From Candidatus Limiplasma stercoravium (lineage in GTDB: Bacteria > Bacillota > Clostridia > Christensenellales > Aristaeellaceae), in assembly GCA_018715175.1 (NCBI GenBank), contig DVME01000078.1:1-32698 (forward strand): a DNA stretch of 32,698 nt. The letters run 5' to 3'. Within the stretch, counting starts at the first letter, position 1; the number at the start of each line of letters is the position of its first letter. Below the pieces are notes generated by a model. The model did not search any database and was not told the DNA's origin. It saw only the letters and a list, made by a program, of their open reading frames with translations. Below are positions 22,325 through 30,072 of this stretch, one piece after another. The translations under genes were made by a program, and so were the position numbers.

Positions 22325-23803
22325 ATGCTTCATCCGCCCAAAAAGCGGCGCCAACATCGCTTGAGCCCGCGCCTGGCGCTCATTTTGACCCTTGGGGGCG
22401 CGGCGCTGGCCGTCGCGTTGGTACTGCTCCTGCCGCAGATTCAGCGCGCCATTCCCGCTCGAGTCGCATCCCAAACCGTCTCCGAAAGCGCCGTGCGCAA
22501 CCTGGAAATCCGCGACAGCGCGGAGCTTTCCACCATCACGGTTCGCCGTGCGGACGGCGGCTACACCCTGGCCATGCAGGAAGGCCAGCTGCGCATGCTC
22601 AAAAACGGCGAGTGGACGGACATTGACCAAAGCCATGCCCAGGACATAGCCGACGCCGCCACGCAAATCGTGGTGCAGGACACCGTGGCCCAAGACGCGC
22701 AAGAGGTGAGCGAACACCTGGCCGATATGGGCCTGGATCCGCCGCAAATCGTCGTTTCCATCACGTATGAGGACGGCGGCGAAGCCACGCTGGAGCTGGG
22801 TTACGAGGTGCCTCTCACCCCTTATGTGTACTATCGCTGGTCGGGCGATCCGGGCGTGTACATGTGCGACTCGGGCATCCTGGACGCCTTTTCCCTCACC
22901 GAAGCCCGGCTTCTCCCCGTGGTTCAACCGTCGCTTCAATCCACCCTCGTGGAAACGCTGACCCTGGAAAAGCCACAGGAAACGGTGACGGTTTCCTACC
23001 CCGAAAACGCGCCGGCGCGCTTGACATCGCCCGTTTCCTATCCGGCCGACGTTGAAACCGCCAACGCCCTGCTTACGGCCCTGGCCAATTTTCGCCTGGG
23101 CACCGTCCTGGATGATCCGCAGGAGGACTACGGCTTTGACGAGCCGCTGGCCGTCGTGACCGTGTCGCAGCGTTCGGGCAGCGTGAGCGTTGTAAACGCG
23201 GACGGCGGCTTTTCCGCCCAGGAGGTCGAGGCGCAAACGCTGCGCTTTGTCATCGGCCGCGCGCAGGGCGACTTTTATTACACTTGTCTCTACGAAGATC
23301 GCGGCTATCTGGTGAGCCGGTTTTTGATTCAGTCGCTGGTCAACGCCACAAGCGACAGCCTTTTAAGCCGCAACCCCGCCGACCTGGGCGACGGCTACCC
23401 TGACGCCATCGTCATCTCCACCGAACAGGGCGAGGCGGCCATCACCGTGACGCAGTCGGAGCAGGTGCTGCCCAACAACGAATTGGCCACCGACGAATAC
23501 GGCAATGTTCTTTACACGGTGGACGCGCTTTGCAACGGGGAAACCATGAACCAGGAGGCCTTGGACGCCCTGTTGGAGCGCTTGGACACGCTGAGCGTCA
23601 GCGGCTCCGTGACGGCAGACCAAGCCGCGCCAGGCCCGGCGCGCTGGCGCATCGTTCTAACCCAGGGCGATGTTACCCGCACGCTGGAAGGCGTCCGCCT
23701 GAACGCCTTTGCCGATGCGTTGTGGGTAGACGGGCAATGCTTTCACTATGTACACGCAGAGACCATCGACCGCATAACGTCCGGGCTTAGCTTGGTTCCG
23801 TGA
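22325..23803 (+). CDS. DUF4340 membrane-anchored protein
   Basis: The 492-aa product starts MLHPPKKRRQHRLSPRLALIL. It has a single N-terminal membrane anchor (about 18-40) and a large outer domain. Beta-rich repeats of the DUF4340 kind are visible, such as ATLELGYEVPLTPYVYYRWSG followed by VYMCDSGILDAF, and similar strands later in the protein. DUF4340 genes regularly follow GldFG-type genes, so it is probably an extracytoplasmic partner of this exporter. The start has AAGGAGG 7 nt upstream. Its 3' end overlaps the convergent permease gene by 17 nt. Confidence 0.87.
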   Translation: MLHPPKKRRQHRLSPRLALILTLGGAALAVALVLLLPQIQRAIPARVASQTVSESAVRNLEIRDSAELSTITVRRADGGYTLAMQEGQLRMLKNGEWTDIDQSHAQDIADAATQIVVQDTVAQDAQEVSEHLADMGLDPPQIVVSITYEDGGEATLELGYEVPLTPYVYYRWSGDPGVYMCDSGILDAFSLTEARLLPVVQPSLQSTLVETLTLEKPQETVTVSYPENAPARLTSPVSYPADVETANALLTALANFRLGTVLDDPQEDYGFDEPLAVVTVSQRSGSVSVVNADGGFSAQEVEAQTLRFVIGRAQGDFYYTCLYEDRGYLVSRFLIQSLVNATSDSLLSRNPADLGDGYPDAIVISTEQGEAAITVTQSEQVLPNNELATDEYGNVLYTVDALCNGETMNQEALDALLERLDTLSVSGSVTADQAAPGPARWRIVLTQGDVTRTLEGVRLNAFADALWVDGQCFHYVHAETIDRITSGLSLVP

Positions 23804-24893
23804 GGTTTGCGGCGTCCGCCTCCAAAATCACTTTGACCATGTTGAGAAAAACCGGCCCGGCCAACAGCCCTACAAACCCCATCAGCCGGTAGGCCGCAAA
23901 CATGCTGGCCATGGTCGCCAGCGGATACAGGCCCAGGTGCCGCCCCACAATGCGCGGCTCCAGCACCTGGCGGATGACCACGGCGCCCACGTAAAGCGCC
24001 GCCAGCAGGATGCCCCGGCCGGCGTTGCCGCCCAAAAAGGAGATCAGGCTCCACGGCAGCAAAAACAGCCCCGCGCCCAGCACGGGCAGGGCGTCCAGCA
24101 AACCGATCAAAAGCCCCAGCAACAATCCATAGGGAATGCGAAACGCGGCCAAAGCCGCCATCAGGTAGCCCGTGATCGCCAAGGATACCAGCAGCTGGCT
24201 ACGCACCTGGCCCATCAGCGCGCGCCACAGCCTAAGGCGGATGAGGCTGCCGCGCCGCACCGCGCCCCGCGGAAGCTGCCGTCGAAAAAACGCCGCGATG
24301 CGTTCGCGGTCGGCGGTCATATAATACGTGCCCATCACGGTCAGCACCACGCTGAAAAGGGCATAAGGAATGGAAGCCGCCGTGCTCCACGCCCCTGAAG
24401 TCAGCGCCGCGGACAGCGTGCCCGCCCACTTGACCAAGTCCTGGCCCAGCAGCGTCAGCCCGCCGCCGAGCGACTCCGCAACCCAGGCGGGCAGGAGCGC
24501 CCGGTAATGTTCATAGGCTTCCCGCACGCGCGGCGCCGCCTCGTCCGCCAGCCAGTTCACCACCTGGGGCAGCGCCCGCAAAAGCCCCGCCAGCTCCTGA
24601 AACAGCCGCGTGGCCAGCGCCGACGCCGCCGCGCCCGTCAGCCCAAACAGCAACGCCAGGCCCAGCGCCGACGCCGCCCGCCGGCTCAGGCCCAGCCTGC
24701 GCGTCATCCAGCGCACCGGCTTTTCCAGCAGGCGCGAAAACAAAAACGCCAAAACAAACGGCCAGCCGTAAGGCAGCGCAAAGAGCGCGGCGGCCGCGGT
24801 TCCAAGCGCAACCGCCACCCACAGCGCCTTGCGCGGCAGTCCGTTCCATCGCGCGTTCAGGTCGCGCAGCCGCGCGGCGAGGGAATCGTGCAT
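23787..24893 (-). CDS. YtvI-like AI-2E family membrane protein (second copy of the pair)
   Basis: The 368-aa product starts MHDSLAARLRDLNARWNGLP. It has about eight membrane segments, a central helical part, and the family block LPVLGAGLFLLPWSLISFLGGNAGRGILL with a later RQVLEPRIVGRHLGLYPLATM. B. subtilis YtvI, a sporulation membrane protein, belongs to this group, as do AI-2 and sodium/proton exporters. The start at 24893 has GGGGAGG 7 nt upstream but lies 37 nt inside the tag gene, an unusually long overlap. It is a clear paralogue of the gene at 25456-26595. Confidence 0.9.
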   Translation of the reverse strand: MHDSLAARLRDLNARWNGLPRKALWVAVALGTAAAALFALPYGWPFVLAFLFSRLLEKPVRWMTRRLGLSRRAASALGLALLFGLTGAAASALATRLFQELAGLLRALPQVVNWLADEAAPRVREAYEHYRALLPAWVAESLGGGLTLLGQDLVKWAGTLSAALTSGAWSTAASIPYALFSVVLTVMGTYYMTADRERIAAFFRRQLPRGAVRRGSLIRLRLWRALMGQVRSQLLVSLAITGYLMAALAAFRIPYGLLLGLLIGLLDALPVLGAGLFLLPWSLISFLGGNAGRGILLAALYVGAVVIRQVLEPRIVGRHLGLYPLATMASMFAAYRLMGFVGLLAGPVFLNMVKVILEADAANLTEPS

Positions 24894-25459
24894 GCTTTTT
24901 CCTCCCCTGCGCCGGTTTTCGAGCCGGTGTCATGCAAAAAGCAACCGGGCTCGTGATCGTTCACCACGCCCACCGCCTGCAAAAAGCTGTACACCGTCAC
25001 CGAGCCCATAAAGCGCATGCCCCGCCGTTTGAGATCGCGCGCCAGGGCGTCGCTCAGCGGCGAAGTCGTCCCGCCCTTGGCTTGGTAGCGGCTCGCAAAA
25101 GCGTCCAGGTAGGCCGCGAAGCTGCCGCATGTTCGCTGGATTTCCAAAAAGCAGCGCGCGTTTTGCGCCGCCGCCTCCAGCTTTCGACGGTTGCGCACGA
25201 TGCCCGGATCCGCCATCAGCTCGGCGATCTTAGTCTCGCCGTATTGGGCGATCTTATGCGGGTCAAAGCCGTCCATGGCGCGGCGAAACCCTTCGCGCTT
25301 GTCCAGGACGACCCGCCAGGAAAGCCCCGCCTGAAACCCTTCCAGCAACAGCATTTCAAAAAGCCGCCCCTCTTCGCGCGTGGGACGGCCCCATTCCTCG
25401 TCGTGATAGCGCGCCAGGCTTTCTCCCTTGGCCCAGCGGCAGCGGCGCGGCGCGGTCAT
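24857..25459 (-). CDS. tag: DNA-3-methyladenine glycosylase I
   Basis: Tag removes 3-methyladenine from alkylated DNA. The 200-aa product starts MTAPRRCRWAKGESLARYHDEEWGRP. The zinc-site residues known from E. coli Tag are present: Cys7, His19, His169 and Cys173. The pocket Glu40 lies in LEGFQAGLSW. The last 20 or so residues (GSKTGAGEEKACTIP...) are an extension overlapping the next gene. Its ATG overlaps the stop of the upstream YtvI-like gene (ATGA), with only a weak Shine-Dalgarno, suggesting translational coupling. A repair enzyme sandwiched between two membrane permeases is unexpected. Confidence 0.94.
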   Translation of the reverse strand: MTAPRRCRWAKGESLARYHDEEWGRPTREEGRLFEMLLLEGFQAGLSWRVVLDKREGFRRAMDGFDPHKIAQYGETKIAELMADPGIVRNRRKLEAAAQNARCFLEIQRTCGSFAAYLDAFASRYQAKGGTTSPLSDALARDLKRRGMRFMGSVTVYSFLQAVGVVNDHEPGCFLHDTGSKTGAGEEKACTIPSPRGCAT

Positions 25460-26595
25460 TCTTCCAACCCCCGTTTCCAGCGTTTCCGCACGCAGGCGGC
25501 GATGGTTCGCGCGTCCTTGAACATGCCGTCAAACAGGTGCGAACGTACCGCGCTGACCAGCACAACCATGACGATGGGCCCCAAAATCAGCCCTACCACG
25601 CCGCCGATGCGCATGCCCACAAACATGCCCGCCAGCGACGCCAAGGGCGAAATGCCCAGGTTGTTGCCCAAAAGCGCGGGCTCCGTGATGCGGCGCACGA
25701 GCGTATAGCCCAGGTACAGGCCCAGCACCAGCCAGCCGTTGCGCCCGTTGCCTACGAGAAAGCATATGAGGCTCCAAGGCAAATACAGAATTCCGCAGCC
25801 AAATTGCGGGATCAATTCCAAAAGCCCGGCCGCAAAGCCGATGAGGAATGCATAGGAAAACCCGGCGGACTGAAAGAAAACCCACGACAGCAGGCAATGC
25901 AGCAACGAAAAGAGAAACTGCACCCGCACATAGCCCACCAGCCCGCGCCCAGCCGAACGGCGCAGCAGGCCAATGCTGCGCTCCCGTCCCAAAAGCCCGG
26001 CCACGCGGCTTTGCCAGCCCTCGTAGCGATTGGCGCTGAACCATACCGCCAGGAGCAGAAAGTTGGCGTAGATGAAGGCATACGGCAGGGACGCCGCCAC
26101 ATCCAGCGCTCCGTTGAGCAGCGAGCCCGCCAGCCCAAGGCCGGCGCTGGTGATGCGCTGATAGGCGCTGTTGAGAGAAGTTTGGATGGTTTCGCTCAGG
26201 CTGGGCGGCACATCCTGCGCCAGGCCCAAAAGCCGATCCACGGCGACGCGCAGAATGCCGACCACGCTGGTCACGATACCCGGCGCGTTTTCGGCCGCGC
26301 CCACCAGCTGTACCACCGCAAACGAGCAAAACCAGTACAGAAGCGCCAGCGCGCCCAGCGTAGCCAGCATGACCCAAAGCGCCACCGCCACGCCGCGCCG
26401 CGCGTGCATGCGCCGTTGCGTGGCCCGAACCAGCGGTTCAAGCATAGCCGCGGCGCACAGGCCGATGATAAAGGGCGAAAACAGGTTCCAGGCAACGGGC
26501 AGGATCACGGTGACGAACACCGCGGCCAGGACGATCAGCGCCGCCCGCCAGAGCATGCGTTCCAACGCGTAACGTACTGCGCCGTTTTCCGCCAT
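25456..26595 (-). CDS. YtvI-like AI-2E family membrane protein (first copy)
   Basis: The 379-aa product starts MAENGAVRYALERMLWRAAL and has about eight membrane segments. The family block LIPQFGCGILYLPWSLICFLVGN is followed by RRITEPALLGNNLGISPLASL. It matches the paralogue at 23787-24893 along the C-terminal half. The start at 26595 has GGGAGG 8 nt upstream; a longer in-frame reading is the shadow of the TPM gene. It lies 14 nt after the TPM gene. A sporulation or envelope transport role is inferred from YtvI. Confidence 0.9.
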   Translation of the reverse strand: MAENGAVRYALERMLWRAALIVLAAVFVTVILPVAWNLFSPFIIGLCAAAMLEPLVRATQRRMHARRGVAVALWVMLATLGALALLYWFCSFAVVQLVGAAENAPGIVTSVVGILRVAVDRLLGLAQDVPPSLSETIQTSLNSAYQRITSAGLGLAGSLLNGALDVAASLPYAFIYANFLLLAVWFSANRYEGWQSRVAGLLGRERSIGLLRRSAGRGLVGYVRVQFLFSLLHCLLSWVFFQSAGFSYAFLIGFAAGLLELIPQFGCGILYLPWSLICFLVGNGRNGWLVLGLYLGYTLVRRITEPALLGNNLGISPLASLAGMFVGMRIGGVVGLILGPIVMVVLVSAVRSHLFDGMFKDARTIAACVRKRWKRGLEE

Positions 26596-26609
26596 CGTTC
26601 TTCCCTCCC

Positions 26610-27431
26610 TCAGAAACGTCCCCCGCCTCCGCCGTGGCTTACGCCGCGCGACCCGGTGTGAACGGCGCTGCCTCGGCCGCCGCCTCCGCCGGAGGGCGGA
26701 TCCGGCTTGCGGGTGCGCACGGTGGTGGTGCGCAGGTAATCGTCCTGCCGACCGGTGATCTCCACGCGGCTTTGGCCGCGGAAGTCGTATACGTACGTGC
26801 TGCCCTTGAGCCGGTAGCGGCGCGTGACCGCGCGAACGAACGCCAGCCCCGCCATCGCCGCCACACCCAGGCACACCGCCAGCTCGCCCGTGGTAATCAC
26901 TTTGTGCCGCGCGGTCAGACGCTGGCCGGTCACGACGTCGTAGCGGTATGGGTCTTGGGGGATGCCGCTTTCCACGGCCTGGGACAACAGGTCGATCATG
27001 CGCAGCGCGGCGGCGGCATAATCGCCGTTGGTCAGCAGCGGCGCGCAACGGTCGATGGCGTTTTCGATGCGCTCTTGGGTCATGTAGTCAATCATCGCGC
27101 CGGTGGTGCTCAGCCAATGGGTACGCTGCGCCAGGTCGATATAGTACAGCGCGCCGCTGTGCTCCTCGTCCGGGCCAAAGCCGCCGGCGGTGTAAAACTC
27201 GTCGGCGACGGCCTGCGTGGAGCCTTCATGCGCCTCGTCAGAGGTCAGCAACACGAAGCTCATGCCGTAAGCGGCTTCAAACGCTTCCGCCGATTGCTGC
27301 ACCTGGTCTTGCTGCGCAGAAGTGAGCAGCCCCGCACGGTCAAACACGCGCGCGTTCTCCGCCAACGCGCTACCTAGCGCCAGGCCCAAAAGCAGCGCAA
27401 GGGCCAAAACGCGCCATGCCGCACGATTCAT
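26610..27431 (-). CDS. TPM-domain membrane protein with glycine-rich tail
   Basis: The 273-aa product has a signal peptide (SALA|EN after residue 24). A TPM domain covers about 28-155 (VFDRAGLLTSAQQDQVQQSAEAFEAAYGMSFVLLTSDE...), and a membrane segment lies near 183-203. The C-terminal tail has two runs of glycine and ends SHGGGGGRF, as in many YgcG-type proteins. The start has GGGGAGG 9 nt upstream. It lies 16 nt after the zinc-ribbon gene. Unlike the TPM protein at 10514-11374, it has no LemA partner nearby. Confidence 0.9.
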   Translation of the reverse strand: MNRAAWRVLALALLLGLALGSALAENARVFDRAGLLTSAQQDQVQQSAEAFEAAYGMSFVLLTSDEAHEGSTQAVADEFYTAGGFGPDEEHSGALYYIDLAQRTHWLSTTGAMIDYMTQERIENAIDRCAPLLTNGDYAAAALRMIDLLSQAVESGIPQDPYRYDVVTGQRLTARHKVITTGELAVCLGVAAMAGLAFVRAVTRRYRLKGSTYVYDFRGQSRVEITGRQDDYLRTTTVRTRKPDPPSGGGGGRGSAVHTGSRGVSHGGGGGRF

Positions 27432-27447
27432 ACGGGCTTTCCTCCCC

Positions 27448-28458
27448 TCAGAACAGAAAATAGCTCAGCGCCAGGCCCACGGCAAACACCGCCGCCGCCA
27501 CGCCCACCCCGGCGGCCCACAGCTTTTTGCGGTTGATGGGCAGCTTGCCGCACACCGCGCCGGTGCAGCCGTTCATGGCGTAGTAATAGGGATGCGCGGG
27601 ATCCTTGGCGTTTGGATAGGTAATCACCCATGCGGGCAGAAGGGCATAGCGGCTGTCCAGGCTGGTCACGTCGGCGCTGGAGGTCACGTTGTAGCTGTCG
27701 TAATGGAGGTCGTCGGCGAGAAGCGGCTCCACATAGCCCGCAACCTCGTTGCGCACGTCCTCCTGGATGTCCTGGGCCTCCATGTCGCGCCGCTCCGCCA
27801 GGAAGCCCGCGAGATAAGCGCCCGAAAACGGCTCCAGCTTCTCCAGGGGAAAGGGATGGATGCCGTCGGACAGCTTGCGATCCGCGCTTTTGAGCGCCGG
27901 GCGGATGATGCCCTCAAAATGCATGCTTCCCTCGCGCCGCACGTGATAATGCCGCGTGGTGGTCACCACGTAGCGGGCGGTGCTGACCACGCTGATTTGG
28001 CGGCCCTCGCCATCCACCGTCCCCTGCAGGTCGCAGGAGCTGATAAAGTGCGGATAGTACACGCCGCTTACATTATCCAGCTTGGCTTCCTGAAAGAAGC
28101 CCTTGGGCACAAAGCGCTTGGTCTTGACCCAGGACAGAAAGGTCTGCTCCGCCTTTTCCCTGCCGATGGAAAAGGGAAGCACGCTGTCGGGTTTGAGTTC
28201 GTCCGCAACGCGGCCCAGGAGCACCACGGGGCTGTGGCAATAATAGCAGCGGGTCGCGGCGGTGGTTTCGTCGGTGAGGATTTCGCTGCCGCAGTTGGGG
28301 CAATGGTAGGCCACCTGCGCGGCGGCGGAAGCCTCGGGGGGTTGAAGGTCGGCCTGTGTAAAACCGGATTGGCAAAACGGGCAACGCCAGGCGCCGCTTT
28401 CAGGGTCAAACTCCAGGTATGCGCCGCAATGGGGGCATTTGTAGGTGACGCCAGCCAT
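27448..28458 (-). CDS. Zinc-ribbon membrane protein of unknown function
   Basis: The 336-aa product starts MAGVTYKCPHCGAYLEFDPESG. Two zinc ribbons are visible from four CxxC pairs: Cys8/11 with Cys26/29, and Cys53/56 with Cys71/74. A central beta-rich domain follows (VYYPHFISSCDLQGTVDGEG, RYVVTTTRHYHVRREG). A membrane segment near 310-334 ends the protein. Such proteins are often labelled as helicase-like because of the zinc ribbons, but no helicase motifs exist here. Pairing with a TPM gene recurs in Clostridia as I recall it. It is the first gene of the operon and has its own promoter. Confidence 0.85.
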   Translation of the reverse strand: MAGVTYKCPHCGAYLEFDPESGAWRCPFCQSGFTQADLQPPEASAAAQVAYHCPNCGSEILTDETTAATRCYYCHSPVVLLGRVADELKPDSVLPFSIGREKAEQTFLSWVKTKRFVPKGFFQEAKLDNVSGVYYPHFISSCDLQGTVDGEGRQISVVSTARYVVTTTRHYHVRREGSMHFEGIIRPALKSADRKLSDGIHPFPLEKLEPFSGAYLAGFLAERRDMEAQDIQEDVRNEVAGYVEPLLADDLHYDSYNVTSSADVTSLDSRYALLPAWVITYPNAKDPAHPYYYAMNGCTGAVCGKLPINRKKLWAAGVGVAAAVFAVGLALSYFLF

Positions 28459-28494
28459 GCTTTCACCTCAGCCTTTGAAATAGAATCCAAGGGC

Positions 28495-28523
28495 ATTATA
28501 CCATGCCGCCCGGGGAAACACAA
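28495..28523 (-). promoter_or_regulatory. Promoter of the zinc-ribbon/TPM/YtvI/tag operon
   Basis: On the minus strand TTGTGT (28518-28523) and TATAAT (28495-28500) are 17 bp apart, with TG before the -10. It lies directly after the hairpin at the end of udk. Confidence 0.75.
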
Positions 28524-28524
28524 T

Positions 28525-28550
28525 CCGCCCCGGCTCAGAGGCCAGGGCGG
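28525..28550 (-). terminator. Hairpin after udk, weak terminator
   Basis: A 10-bp GC-rich stem with one G-T pair (28525-28534 with 28541-28550) has a 6-nt loop and lies 9 nt after the udk stop. Only ATTGTGTTT follows, so termination may be partial and udk transcripts could read into the next operon. Confidence 0.55.
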
Positions 28551-28559
28551 AAAAGCGGT

Positions 28560-29180
28560 TCAGGCGCGGCTTCGCAGGCGAAGCTCGTCGCGCACATACC
28601 CCGCCAAAATCTGCACGATGCGGGCGTTGCGGCCGCCGTGCGCCACAATGACGTCCGCAAATTCGATGTAGTTGCGGATGTGCTTGTCATACATGGGCTT
28701 GACGGTGCTGAGGTACTGCACGGAAATGTTGTCGATGGTGCGGCCGCGCTCGTTGATGTCACGAGCGATGCGCCGAAGCAGGCAAATGTCCGCGTCCACG
28801 CTCATGTACAGCTTCAGAAACATCAATTCGCACAGGCGCTCGTCGTAAAAGACGTGGATGCCCTCGATGATGAGCACCTCAGGCGGCTCAATCAGGTCGT
28901 CGGTGTCGTCGCGGCGGTGATGGGCGTAATCGTAGCGCTTGCGCGTGATGGGCTTGCCGTCCAGCAGGCGTTTGATGTCCTCCAGGAACAAGTCGTGATC
29001 GAAGATTTCCGGCTCGTCGTAGTTCAGCAGCGAGCGCTCCTCCAGCGTCAGGCTGGGATGGTCGCGGTAGTAGCAGTCGTGGTTGAGAATGGTGCACCCC
29101 TCGCCGATGGCGCGGCTGAGCTCCTCTGCCAGCGTGCTTTTGCCGCTTCCGCTGGCCCCGCAAATCCCGATGACAAGCAT
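28560..29180 (-). CDS. udk: Uridine kinase
   Basis: Udk phosphorylates uridine and cytidine with ATP or GTP in pyrimidine salvage. The 206-aa product starts MLVIGICGASGSGKST with the P-loop at residues 8-16. HDCYYRD, the FDHDLF segment, IIEGIHVFYD and RRIARDINERGRT are typical of the family. The start at 29180 is chosen because AGGGG lies 6 nt upstream and the protein then opens directly with the first beta strand; an earlier start would add 14 residues without a good binding site. Confidence 0.95.
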   Translation of the reverse strand: MLVIGICGASGSGKSTLAEELSRAIGEGCTILNHDCYYRDHPSLTLEERSLLNYDEPEIFDHDLFLEDIKRLLDGKPITRKRYDYAHHRRDDTDDLIEPPEVLIIEGIHVFYDERLCELMFLKLYMSVDADICLLRRIARDINERGRTIDNISVQYLSTVKPMYDKHIRNYIEFADVIVAHGGRNARIVQILAGYVRDELRLRSRA

Positions 29181-29212
29181 ACTCGACCCCTGGCCTTTCC
29201 TGTGTTTTTCTA

Positions 29213-29241
29213 ACCATAGCAAACCACGCCCGGCCTGTCAA
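29213..29241 (-). promoter_or_regulatory. Promoter of udk
   Basis: On the minus strand TTGACA (29236-29241) and TATGGT (29213-29218) are separated by 17 bp, about 33 nt before the start. Confidence 0.85.
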
Positions 29242-29294
29242 GTCAAAAAGATAAGGCAACCGTCAGATCGTAAATTATGATATTCGATTAAAAT

Positions 29295-29311
29295 TTATCG
29301 TTTTTCGATAA
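29295..29311. promoter_or_regulatory. AT-rich inverted repeat, probable operator of the DUF2975/HTH operon
   Basis: TTATCG and CGATAA form an inverted repeat around TTTTT, and the symmetry continues outward in A/T runs (AAAATT and ATTTT). It ends 7 bp before the TTGACA box. It lies in an AT-rich patch of about 60 bp in an otherwise GC-rich window. A self-regulating site for the operon's own YozG-type HTH protein is the simplest reading, but is inferred. Confidence 0.6.
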
Positions 29312-29318
29312 TTTTATA

Positions 29319-29347
29319 TTGACATTCAGATGGAATGGCGGTATCCT
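29319..29347 (+). promoter_or_regulatory. Promoter of the DUF2975/HTH/DUF4153 operon
   Basis: TTGACA (29319-29324) and TATCCT (29342-29347) have a 17-bp spacer. Transcription would begin shortly before the GGGAGG (29354-29359) ribosome binding site, so the leader is very short. Confidence 0.75.
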
Positions 29348-29368
29348 ATGCCTGGGAGGGATGCATTG

Positions 29369-29848
29369 ATGGAGCAAAAGAGAATCTCGATGTGGCTCAA
29401 AGCGGTGGGCTTGGTGGCCATGGCGGGCCTGGTGTTTGTGTTCTTTGTATTTGCGCCGCGGTTTGCGGCCTTATGCGCCGCGCGCTTTGAGCAGCTGGCG
29501 TGGTTGCGTTGGCCGGCGCTGGCGGGACTATGGGCGGTGGGACTGCTGTACCTTGCGTCGGTGGTTTTTTACTTGAGAATCTGCGCGCGCATCGGCCGGG
29601 ATCAATCCTTTGTGCCGGACAATGCCCGGGACCTGGCGCGCATTGCGCAGCTCATGCTGGGGGCGGCGGGGCTTTGGGGGGCGGGATGCCTGGGGGTTCT
29701 TTGGGTCAACATCGGCCCGGGCGGGATATGGATCGGCGCGCTGCTCATGGCTTTGGCCAGCGGCGCCATCGCAACGCTGGCGTGGGCCCTGGGCAAGCTG
29801 GTACGCCGGGCCGTCCGGCTCCAGGAAGAAAACGATCTGACGGTTTAG
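29369..29848 (+). CDS. DUF2975 membrane protein
   Basis: The 159-aa product starts MEQKRISMWLKAVGLVAMAG and has four membrane segments. The loop YLRICARIGRDQSFVPDNARDLARIAQLML is the DUF2975 signature; such proteins are almost always encoded beside a YozG-type HTH regulator, as here. The ATG at 29369 is placed 9 nt after GGGAGG; a TTG three bases earlier is possible. A role in sensing a membrane signal for the regulator has been proposed in general terms but is not established. Confidence 0.88.
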   Translation: MEQKRISMWLKAVGLVAMAGLVFVFFVFAPRFAALCAARFEQLAWLRWPALAGLWAVGLLYLASVVFYLRICARIGRDQSFVPDNARDLARIAQLMLGAAGLWGAGCLGVLWVNIGPGGIWIGALLMALASGAIATLAWALGKLVRRAVRLQEENDLTV

Positions 29849-29859
29849 GAGGGAAACGC

Positions 29860-30072
29860 ATGGCCATCCGCGTGGATTTGGACGTCATGCTGGCGCGGCG
29901 AAAAATGAGCATGACGGAGTTATCGGCCCGGGTGGGCATCACCCTGGCGAACCTATCCATTCTCAAAAACGGCAAAGCGCGGGCCGTGCGCCTGAGCACG
30001 CTCAATGAAATCTGCAAGGCGCTGGACTGCCAGCCGGGGGACTTGCTGGCGTACGAGGAGGAAGAGCCATGA
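29860..30072 (+). CDS. YozG-type helix-turn-helix regulator
   Basis: The 70-aa product is a minimal XRE-family DNA-binding protein: MSMTELSARVGITLANLSILKNGKARAVRLSTLNEICKALDCQPGDLL. This is the YozG/HTH_26 pattern, with a full helix-turn-helix and little else. AGGAGGG lies about 6 nt before the start. It follows the DUF2975 gene by 11 nt and overlaps the next gene by 4 nt (ATGA), so all three are coupled. It probably binds the inverted repeat at 29295-29311 and represses this operon. Confidence 0.93.
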   Translation: MAIRVDLDVMLARRKMSMTELSARVGITLANLSILKNGKARAVRLSTLNEICKALDCQPGDLLAYEEEEP

